Assembly (NCBI GenBank): GCA_041572755.1
Contig: JBFFRY010000043.1
Span: 1 to 14,678 of the forward strand
Direction: 5' to 3'
Origin: JBFELU01 sp041572755
Lineage (GTDB): Bacteria > Actinomycetota > Acidimicrobiia > Spongiisociales > UBA11373
Length of the DNA: 14,678 nt
The notes beneath the pieces are model-generated. The model saw nothing but the letters and a program-made list of their open reading frames with translations. It was not told where the DNA came from and did no database searches. This document shows positions 10,401 through 14,678 of this stretch, in pieces. Both the position numbers and the translations under genes were made by a program. The number at the start of each line of letters is the position of its first letter. Within the stretch, counting starts at the first letter, position 1.

Positions 10401-10836
10401 TGTCGACGCTCTGGTCGAAGTAGACACCCGGGGAGCGAACCAGCTGGCTCACCACCACTCGCTCGGTGCCGTTGATGATGAAGGTCCCGTTGGGCGTCAT
10501 CATCGGGAAGTCACCGAGGAACACCTGCTGCTCCTTGATCTCACCGGTCTGCCGGTTCATGAAGCGAGCGGTGACGAACAGCGGACGGGAGTAGTTGGCG
10601 TCCCGCTCCTTGGCCTCTTCGATGGCCATCGTCGGATCCTCGAAGCGATGATCGGTCAGTTCGAGGGCCAGGGTGCCGGTGAAATCCTCGATCGGGGAGA
10701 TCTCCTCAAAGATCTCCTTCAGACCGCGCTCAAGAAACCATGAGAATGAGTCGTGTTGGACGGACAACAGGTCGGGTAGGGGAAGGACTTGGGGGATCTT
10801 TGCGAACGACAATCGATCGGTGCGCGCACGAGCCAA
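7489..10836 (-). CDS. rpoB: RNA polymerase beta subunit
   Basis: RpoB forms the other half of the active-site cleft and the rifampicin pocket. The 1115-residue protein is complete, from the protrusion and lobe regions ([27 protein letters not shown], read in two parts at about 107-131) to the C-terminal [22 protein letters not shown] region that packs on beta'. The rifampicin region spans residues 386-412. Asp394, His404 and Ser409 (E. coli D516, H526, S531) are wild type, but Pro396 and Ala400 replace E. coli N518 and S522. The start is TTG, chosen because GGAGGAG lies 7 nt upstream and the alignment begins naturally there; no in-frame ATG fits. It has its own promoter and leader and overlaps rpoC by 4 nt. 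Confidence 0.98.
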   Translation of the reverse strand: [1115 protein letters not shown]

Positions 10837-10964
10837 CGATCTTCTCCTCCATCGATGCGGCGGACGGGTTCTTCGGGAATCTGCCTGGGGACGCCAACAA
10901 GCCAGGATAGCGTGTAGCTACCCCGGCTCGGCGGTGCCGGCCATATCAGCTTCGCTTCAATTGT
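10837..10964 (-). promoter_or_regulatory. rpoB leader region
   Basis: About 128 nt lie between the predicted start point and the TTG of rpoB. A 5-bp stem (10923-10927 with 10936-10940, loop of 8) is visible, along with a 4-bp one (10908-10911 with 10917-10920). Neither is followed by a T-run. No coding region or known leader family is recognised. Confidence 0.4.
10844..10850 (-). promoter_or_regulatory. Ribosome binding site that fixes the rpoB TTG start
   Basis: GGAGGAG on the coding strand lies 7 nt before TTG at 10836. An ATG at 10852-10850 just upstream is in another frame and has no Shine-Dalgarno of its own, so TTG is preferred. Confidence 0.7.
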
Positions 10965-10970
10965 GGGGTC

Positions 10971-10999
10971 AGCATACCCCTCCCCACCCGGGGGGTCAA
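10971..10999 (-). promoter_or_regulatory. Predicted sigma70-type promoter of rpoBC
   Basis: TTGACC (10999-10994) and TATGCT (10976-10971) on the minus strand are separated by exactly 17 nt. The spacer is G-rich, with runs of 3, 4 and 4 G. The -35 box overlaps the stop codon of the small upstream ORF. This placement gives rpoBC a source of transcription separate from rplJL, which ends in a strong terminator. Confidence 0.7.
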
Positions 11000-11253
11000 G
11001 ATTCCGAATGGGGGAGCAGACGGCGGTAGACGGCGTCGCACAGCCGACCGAACAGGGGCGGCCGCGGCGCCGTCCGCCAGGCATCAGAAGGCTCCATCAG
11101 CCGGCCCATCCGCACCGCCCACAATGCGGCGCCGGCCGCTACGGCGCCGACGATGCCGACGGCGGCGAGGCCCGCCCCCACGGCTCCGGCCACTCCATCG
11201 GTGAGGGCACCCACACCGGTGACGACGGCCACCAACAGGACCGGTCCGATCAT
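10996..11253 (-). CDS. Small hypothetical membrane protein between rplL and rpoB
   Basis: I do not recognise this protein. From ATG at 11253 it has 85 residues: a first hydrophobic stretch (MIGPVLLVAVVTGVGAL), a second Gly/Ala/Val-rich stretch ending GAALWAV near residue 47, and a basic C-terminal part (RMGRLM, RRLLPHSES). This suggests two membrane helices with a positively charged tail in the cytoplasm. Codons end mostly in G or C, as in the real genes here. No Shine-Dalgarno precedes the ATG, but TACCCT sits 7 nt before it, as in leaderless actinobacterial genes. The longer GTG start at 11283 would lie inside the rplL terminator stem, so it is less likely. The stop overlaps the rpoB -35 box. 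A chance ORF is possible. Confidence 0.5.
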   Translation of the reverse strand: MIGPVLLVAVVTGVGALTDGVAGAVGAGLAAVGIVGAVAAGAALWAVRMGRLMEPSDAWRTAPRPPLFGRLCDAVYRRLLPHSES

Positions 11254-11260
11254 GACCGTC

Positions 11261-11266
11261 AGGGTA
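11261..11266 (-). promoter_or_regulatory. Possible -10 box for a leaderless transcript of the small ORF
   Basis: TACCCT on the coding strand matches the TANNNT pattern and ends 7 nt before the ATG at 11253, the spacing expected when transcription begins at the start codon. No good -35 box is seen (ACTGCG at the right distance). Confidence 0.35.
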
Positions 11267-11271
11267 ACGAA

Positions 11272-11299
11272 AGAGGCGGGCACCGCAGTGCCCGCCTCT
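11272..11299 (-). terminator. Intrinsic terminator after rplL
   Basis: A perfect 12-bp inverted repeat, AGAGGCGGGCAC / GTGCCCGCCTCT, with a 4-nt loop starts 21 nt after the rplL stop. On the minus strand it is followed by TTCGTTACCC, so the stem end gives TCTTTCGTT, a moderate T-run. On the plus strand no T-run follows, which supports the minus-strand direction and the end of the rplJL transcript. Confidence 0.8.
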
Positions 11300-11320
11300 C
11301 GGACCGAGGAGGATTCGGTC

Positions 11321-11701
11321 TTACTTCAGGTCGACGGTGGCGCCGGCCCCCTCGAGGACCTCTTTGGCCTTGTCGGCCTCCTCCTTGCTGACGCCTTCCA
11401 GGACCGGCTTGGGCGCCTCATCCACGAGGGCCTTGGCTTCCTTCAGCCCGAGGCTCGTGAGGGCGCGCACCTCCTTGATCACCTGGATCTTGGCGTCGCC
11501 GACGGCGGTGAGAACGACATCGAACTCGTCCTTCTCCTCCTCGACGGCGGCGGCTCCGGCCGCGGGGACTGCGGCAATCGCCATCGGAGCCGCAGCGGTG
11601 ACGTCGAACTTCTCCTCGAACGCCTTCAGGAACTCAGAGAGCTCCAGCACGGTCATGCCCTCGAAGGTCTCGAGCAGCTCGTCGGTGTTGATCTTGGCCA
11701 T
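11321..11701 (-). CDS. rplL: 50S ribosomal protein L7/L12
   Basis: L7/L12 forms the mobile dimers of the ribosomal stalk that recruit and stimulate the translational GTPases, including EF-G and EF-Tu encoded at the other end of this window. The 126 residues show the usual three parts: an N-terminal dimerisation domain that binds L10 (to about residue 33), an Ala/Pro-rich hinge (about 34-54), and the globular C-terminal domain starting EFDVVLTAVG and containing IKEVRALTSLGLKEAK, the factor-binding helices. It starts 5 nt after rplJ with GGAGG inside the rplJ end. Because L7/L12 is made in several copies per ribosome while L10 is single, stronger initiation than rplJ is expected; the hidden Shine-Dalgarno of rplJ fits that. 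Confidence 0.98.
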   Translation of the reverse strand: MAKINTDELLETFEGMTVLELSEFLKAFEEKFDVTAAAPMAIAAVPAAGAAAVEEEKDEFDVVLTAVGDAKIQVIKEVRALTSLGLKEAKALVDEAPKPVLEGVSKEEADKAKEVLEGAGATVDLK

Positions 11702-11706
11702 GGTTC

Positions 11707-12450
11707 CTATGCCTCCTCGGCCTCTTCGGCCTCGCCTTCCGGCTCGGCCCCTTCTTCATCGGCCTCGCCGTCCGGTTCGGCCGTCTCCTCATCGGCCGCA
11801 GCCTCGGGCTGGGCCTCGTCTTCCGCGTCCTCGGCCGACTCGTCGGCCGGGGTCTCCTCGGCGGTTTCCTCCACCTCAGACGCGGCTTCCTCGGCAGGTT
11901 CCTCGGCGGGGGCCGATTCCTCGGCCGGCGCTTCGGCGGGCAGCTTGTCGATCAACTGCTGCAGCATGGTCGCCAAGTTGCGGGGCATCGCCGCCATCAG
12001 ACCGGCCGCCTTCGTCATCGGCGCCTGCAGCATGCCGGCCACCCTGGCCAGCAAGACCTCGCGGGGCTCGAGCTCGGCGAGCTCGGCCACCCGCTCGGGG
12101 GGCAACAGCTCCCCCGCCAGCAGCGCGCCCTTGAGCACCAGCTGAGCGTGCTCCTTGGCGAAGTCGTTGAGGACCTTGGCGGTCACGGCGGCATCGCCCG
12201 ACGCAAAGGTCAACCCGGTGGGCCCGATCAACAGCTCGACCAGATCGTCGTGACCGAGCTCGCTCGCCGCCAGGCGGGCCAGCGTCATCTTCACGACTTT
12301 GAACTCACTGTCGGCGGCCCGCAGTCCCCGGCGGAGCTCCTGCTGCTCCTTGACCGACAGCCCGGCATACTCGGCAACGAAGACCGCGGGCGACTCTTCG
12401 AGCCGCTCCTTGATCTCGGCTACCGCCTGGACCTTCTCGGGACGTGGCAT
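11707..12450 (-). CDS. rplJ: 50S ribosomal protein L10 with a long acidic C-terminal tail
   Basis: L10 anchors L7/L12 dimers to the ribosome through its C-terminal helix and binds 23S rRNA through its N-terminal domain. Residues 1-170 are an ordinary L10, from MPRPEKVQAVAEIKERL to the helix ending MLQQLIDKL. Residues 171-247 are an extra 77-residue tail made only of Ala, Glu, Pro, Asp, Ser, Thr, Gly, Val and Gln, with no basic or aromatic residue. Most L10 proteins stop near 165-180 residues. ATG at 12450 is chosen because AGGAG lies 6 nt upstream and the L10 domain begins there; the upstream in-frame codons are leader RNA. The gene follows a predicted promoter and leader and is 5 nt from rplL. 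Confidence 0.96.
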   Translation of the reverse strand: MPRPEKVQAVAEIKERLEESPAVFVAEYAGLSVKEQQELRRGLRAADSEFKVVKMTLARLAASELGHDDLVELLIGPTGLTFASGDAAVTAKVLNDFAKEHAQLVLKGALLAGELLPPERVAELAELEPREVLLARVAGMLQAPMTKAAGLMAAMPRNLATMLQQLIDKLPAEAPAEESAPAEEPAEEAASEVEETAEETPADESAEDAEDEAQPEAAADEETAEPDGEADEEGAEPEGEAEEAEEA

Positions 12451-12596
12451 CCGTTTCTCCTCGTGTCTCCCGGGCCCATGAGAGAGGGCCCCCGATCCGA
12501 GACACGGGAGCCCCTGTGAGGAGCGACCTGCGCCGGCGATCTCGTGATCCTTCGCCCTCTCGGGACCTGCGGTCTCGGGTCGGTTGGGATGTTGCG
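12451..12596 (-). ncRNA. L10-leader-like autoregulatory RNA before rplJ
   Basis: This 146-nt leader of the rplJL transcript is rich in structure. It has AGACCGCAGGTC (12575-12564), a CCC-GAGA-GGG hairpin (12564-12555), a GATC-ACGA-GATC hairpin (12549-12538) and GCCGGCGCAGGTC (12537-12525), with CGCAGGTC occurring twice. The GCCGGCGCAGGT element next to such hairpins resembles the ribosomal protein L10 leader found before rplJ in many bacteria, where L10 bound to L7/L12 represses its own operon. The resemblance is judged by eye. The 3' part forms the stem that hides the Shine-Dalgarno. Confidence 0.6.
12457..12510 (-). promoter_or_regulatory. Stem that sequesters the rplJ Shine-Dalgarno
   Basis: On the RNA, CUCC-CGUGUCUC (12510-12499) pairs with GAGACACG-A-GGAG (12469-12457): 12 bp with one bulged A (12461). 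The GGAG of the rplJ Shine-Dalgarno is fully inside the stem. The 29-nt loop contains a second GGGCCC/GGGCCC stem (12472-12477 with 12486-12491). Opening or closing this fold would control L10 synthesis. Confidence 0.6.
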
Positions 12597-12602
12597 GCCG
12601 TG

Positions 12603-12631
12603 AGCGTAGACCCCTCACCGCCGCACGGCAA
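12603..12631 (-). promoter_or_regulatory. Possible promoter of rplJ-rplL
   Basis: TTGCCG (12631-12626) and TACGCT (12608-12603) are 17 nt apart on the minus strand, beginning just after the rplA stop. The match to consensus is weaker than at the rpoB and rpsL promoters, but the arrangement and the TAnnCT -10 are alike. The start point would be near 12596. Confidence 0.5.
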
Positions 12632-12639
12632 GACGGGAC

Positions 12640-13350
12640 CTAGCGGACGAGCTCCAGGAGGTCGTCGAGCGCGTTGGTGTCGACCTTCACTCCCAAGCCC
12701 ATCGTCGATGACAGGGTGAGCTTGCGGATGTAGCGGCCCTTGGTTGCCGCCGGCCGGGCTCGGGTGATCTCGTCGACGACCGCGGCCAGGTTCTGGCGGA
12801 GGGCTTCCTCGGTGAACGAGACCTTGCCGAGCACCACGTGCACGTTGCCGTAGCGATCGTTGCGGTACTCCACCCGCCCGCCTTTGAACTCGCCGACGGC
12901 CTTGCCGACGTCGGGCGTCACCGTGCCCGACTTCGGGTTGGGCATGATCCCGCGGGGGCCCAGCAACCGCCCCAGCTTCCCGACCTCGCTCATCATCGAA
13001 GGCATGGCGATCGTCACATCCCAGTCGAGGGGCTGAGAACCCGAGGCCACCGCTTCGGCCAACTCCGCTCCACCGACCAGATCGGCGCCGGCTTCCTCCG
13101 CCTCGCGCAAGCCTTCACCGTCGGCGAAGACCACCACGCGAACCGTCTTGCCGGTGCCGTTGGGCAGCGCCACCGTGCCGCGCACGCCCTGGTCGGCCTG
13201 GCGGGCATCGATTCCCAACATGAAGGCTGCCTCGACGGTCTCGTCGAACTTTGCCGTCGCCAACTCCTTGACGAGACGCACGGCCTCGCCGGGTTGATAG
13301 GTGGCCGTCTGGTCGTACCGGGCGGCCGCATCGCTCCGCTTCTTGCTCAT
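12640..13350 (-). CDS. rplA: 50S ribosomal protein L1
   Basis: L1 forms the mobile L1 stalk by the E site and helps release deacylated tRNA. The protein is 236 residues, a usual length. It begins MSKKRSDAAARY and contains the conserved core MPNPKSGTVTPDVGKAV (about residues 141-157), FKGGRVEYRNDRYGNVHVVLGKVSF, and the C-terminal KGRYIRKLTLSSTMGLGVKVD. The ATG at 13350 has AGGAG 5-6 nt upstream; a GTG 45 nt earlier in frame would add residues with no L1 match. It lies 46 nt after rplK, with a GC-rich hairpin in that gap. In other bacteria L1 represses rplK-rplA translation; no L1 target is evident before rplK here because nusG ends only 13 nt away. Confidence 0.98.
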   Translation of the reverse strand: MSKKRSDAAARYDQTATYQPGEAVRLVKELATAKFDETVEAAFMLGIDARQADQGVRGTVALPNGTGKTVRVVVFADGEGLREAEEAGADLVGGAELAEAVASGSQPLDWDVTIAMPSMMSEVGKLGRLLGPRGIMPNPKSGTVTPDVGKAVGEFKGGRVEYRNDRYGNVHVVLGKVSFTEEALRQNLAAVVDEITRARPAATKGRYIRKLTLSSTMGLGVKVDTNALDDLLELVR

Positions 13351-13372
13351 GTCTTCTCCTCGTGGTCCTCGC

Positions 13373-13389
13373 GGCCCGCGGTGCGGGCC
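13373..13389 (-). other. Hairpin between rplK and rplA
   Basis: GGCCCGC and GCGGGCC form a perfect 7-bp stem with a 3-nt loop in the 46-nt gap. No T-run follows on the minus strand; instead the rplA Shine-Dalgarno comes next. It may pause polymerase, stabilise RNA, or attenuate slightly. Confidence 0.45.
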
Positions 13390-13396
13390 TCCCACA

Positions 13397-13825
13397 TCAG
13401 CCCTCGACGGTCAATCCCATCGAGCGGGCGGTTCCTTCGACGATCTTCATCGCCGCATCGATGTCGTTGGCGTTCAGGTCGGCCATCTTCGTCTCGGCGA
13501 TGTGCCGAACCTGGTCGCGGGTGACCGACCCCACCTTGGTGGTGTGCGGCTCCGGGGACCCCTTCTCGACGCGAGCGGCCTGCCGCAGCATCACCGCTGC
13601 GGGCGGCGTCTTCGTGATGAAGGTGAACGACCGATCCTCGTAGATCGTGATCTCGACGGGGATGATCGTTCCGGCCTGGCCTTCGGTCGCCGCGTTGTAG
13701 GCCTTGACGAAATCCATGATGTTCACGCCGTGCTGACCCAGCGCCGGACCCACCGGCGGGGCGGGGCTCGCCTGCCCGGCGGGAATCTGCAGCTTCAAGA
13801 GCGTGGCGACCTTCTTACGACCCAT
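13397..13825 (-). CDS. rplK: 50S ribosomal protein L11
   Basis: L11 sits at the base of the stalk, binds the GTPase-associated region of 23S rRNA, and is needed for the RelA-type stringent response in many bacteria. It is 142 residues, as usual. The N-terminal domain carries LQIPAGQASPAPPVGPALGQ, with the proline pair (Pro23, Pro27) at the thiostrepton-binding face, and the C-terminal domain carries the rRNA-binding KMADLNANDIDAAMKIVEGTARSMGL. The ATG at 13825 is chosen because the L11 domain starts there and AGGGG is just upstream; the open frame continues upstream only as the shadow of nusG. The gap to nusG is 13 nt, so the two are cotranscribed. Confidence 0.98.
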   Translation of the reverse strand: MGRKKVATLLKLQIPAGQASPAPPVGPALGQHGVNIMDFVKAYNAATEGQAGTIIPVEITIYEDRSFTFITKTPPAAVMLRQAARVEKGSPEPHTTKVGSVTRDQVRHIAETKMADLNANDIDAAMKIVEGTARSMGLTVEG

Positions 13826-13838
13826 TCCTGACCCCTGA

Positions 13839-14678
13839 CTAGAACTTCTGAATCTGCTCGAAATTGAGCTCCACCGGCGTCTCCCGACCGAAGATGTCGA
13901 CCAGGACCCGCACTTTGGACTGGTCCACATTGATGTCTTCGATGACGCCGTTGAAGTCTGCAAACGGACCTTCCACGACCCGCACCGTCTCGCCGATCTC
14001 CCAATCGGGCTTGAAGCGGGGAGTCTTCTTCTCCTCGTCCTTGCGGACACCGAGAATGCGCTCCACCTCGCGGCGCGACAACGGAGTCGGCTGGTTCCCG
14101 GAACCCACGAAACCGGTGACACCGGGCGTGTTGCGGGTCACCGACCAAGAGTCGTCGTCGAGGTACATGCGGACCAGCAGATAGCCGGGGAACTGCTTCT
14201 TGGGAACCGTCACCTTGCGACCGCCCTTGAACTCGACGACGTCCTCCATGGGGATCACGACGTCGAAGATCGACTCCTCCATGTGCATCGAGTGAATCCG
14301 GGTCTGGAGGTTGGCCTTGACCTTGTTCTCGTAGCCGCTGTAGGAGTGGATCACGTACCAGGACCCGGGGAGGTCGTAGGGGCTGGAGGGTCCCAGCGGC
14401 GCGGCCGCCTCCTCTTCCTCGTCCTCTTCGCCGGCGACCGCATCCTCGGCCGGCTCTGCGGCCGGCTCCTCGGCTACCTCTGCGGCCGGCTCCTCGGCTG
14501 CCTCTACGGCCGGCTCTGCGGCTGCCTCTACGGCCGGCTCTTCGGCTGCCTCTACGGCCGGCTCTTCGGCTACCTCTACGGCCGGCTCCTCGGCTACCTC
14601 TACGGCCGGCTCCTCGGCTACCTCTACGGCCGGCTCTTCGGCTACCTCTACGGCCGGCTCTTCGGCTGCCTCTACGGC
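13839..14678 (-). CDS. nusG: Transcription antitermination/elongation factor NusG, start outside the window
   Basis: NusG binds the RNA polymerase clamp through its NGN domain and links to Rho or to ribosomal protein S10 through its KOW domain. The NGN domain starts at SWYVIHSYSGYENKVK (the Trp codon is at 14360-14358) and contains VPKKQFPGYLLVRM. The KOW domain includes IGETVRVVEGPFADFNGVIED and the C-terminus ends ELNFEQIQKF. Upstream the frame stays open to the window edge. That part encodes at least 106 extra residues: an acidic EEDEEEE segment and 8-residue repeats of the type AVEVAEEP. The GTG at 14354 encodes Val within WYVIHSY and is not the start. Acidic N-terminal extensions on NusG are known in actinobacteria; such a regular repeat is less usual. 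Confidence 0.96.
   Translation of the reverse strand, partial: AVEAAEEPAVEVAEEPAVEVAEEPAVEVAEEPAVEVAEEPAVEAAEEPAVEAAAEPAVEAAEEPAAEVAEEPAAEPAEDAVAGEEDEEEEAAAPLGPSSPYDLPGSWYVIHSYSGYENKVKANLQTRIHSMHMEESIFDVVIPMEDVVEFKGGRKVTVPKKQFPGYLLVRMYLDDDSWSVTRNTPGVTGFVGSGNQPTPLSRREVERILGVRKDEEKKTPRFKPDWEIGETVRVVEGPFADFNGVIEDINVDQSKVRVLVDIFGRETPVELNFEQIQKF
14463..14678 (-). repeat. 24-bp tandem repeat in the 5' part of nusG, at least nine copies
   Basis: Nine in-frame 24-bp units are complete in the window and the array runs off its end; a partial unit (AAEP) follows at 14451-14462. In translation order they read AVEAAEEP, AVEVAEEP four times, AVEAAEEP, AVEAAAEP, AVEAAEEP, AAEVAEEP. Units differ only at a few positions (GTA/GCA, GAG/GAA, GAA/GCA). 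The near identity of the DNA points to recent unit duplication, and short-read assemblies may have the wrong copy number. Confidence 0.93.

Noticed and set aside
7882..10743. A 953-residue open frame on the plus strand opposite rpoB
   Set aside because: Same explanation: antisense to a strongly conserved gene, no known family visible.
10850..10852. ATG just upstream of the rpoB TTG start
   Set aside because: It is in another frame and lacks a Shine-Dalgarno; the frame does not encode RpoB.
11254..11283. GTG at 11283 as start of the small membrane ORF
   Set aside because: The codon lies inside the stem of the rplL terminator and has no Shine-Dalgarno; ATG at 11253 with TACCCT 7 nt upstream is better.
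12451..12618. Upstream in-frame extension of rplJ by 56 codons
   Set aside because: It covers the structured leader. L10 homology and a good Shine-Dalgarno both point to ATG at 12450.
13351..13395. GTG start for rplA 45 nt upstream
   Set aside because: The added residues (MGGPHRGPRGPRGED) translate a GC hairpin and do not match L1; ATG at 13350 has AGGAG at proper distance.
13826..14122. Long N-terminal extension of rplK inside nusG
   Set aside because: It is an alternate frame of nusG; L11 starts at MGRKKVATLLKLQ.
14352..14354. GTG as start of nusG
   Set aside because: It encodes the Val of WYVIHSYSGYENK within the conserved NGN domain, and the frame is open upstream with biased coding sequence.

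Overview
The window is a housekeeping block of transcription and translation genes from a high-GC bacterium, all on the minus strand. In transcription order it reads nusG (5' end outside the window), rplK, rplA, rplJ, rplL, a small putative membrane ORF, rpoB, rpoC, rpsL, rpsG, fusA and tuf (3' end outside the window). The gene order, the S12 N-terminus MPTIQQLVRQGR, the actinobacterial-type clamp insertion in RpoC, and an acidic N-terminal extension on NusG all point to Actinomycetota. A deep-branching class such as Acidimicrobiia is possible, but the sequence alone cannot settle this.

Layout from high to low coordinates. 14678-12640: nusG, rplK and rplA, closely spaced. 12639-12451: a 189-nt gap with a plausible promoter, an L10-leader-like RNA and a stem that sequesters the rplJ Shine-Dalgarno. 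12450-11321: rplJ and rplL, closed by a strong hairpin terminator at 11272-11299. 11270-10837: a short two-helix membrane ORF, probably leaderless, then a good promoter (TTGACC-N17-TATGCT) and about 128 nt of leader for rpoBC. 10836-3524: rpoB (TTG start) and rpoC, overlapping by 4 nt. 3523-3285: a GC-rich hairpin after rpoC with the next promoter (TTGACC-N18-TATACT) embedded in it, then a leader of about 180 nt with mutually exclusive stems. 3284-1: rpsL, rpsG, fusA and tuf, with gaps of 1, 3 and 24 nt.

The products are the core of gene expression: RNA polymerase beta and beta', the elongation factor NusG that binds it, the ribosomal stalk (L10, L7/L12) and its base (L11), L1, decoding and head proteins S12 and S7, and the two elongation GTPases that work at the stalk. 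I see no mobile element, CRISPR array, tRNA or rRNA, and no obviously new multi-gene system. The points worth a second look are the 24-bp tandem repeat in nusG, the 77-residue acidic tail on L10, the leader RNA structures before rplJ and rpsL, the terminator/promoter overlap, the small ORF between rplL and rpoB, and the sharply different codon usage of tuf.
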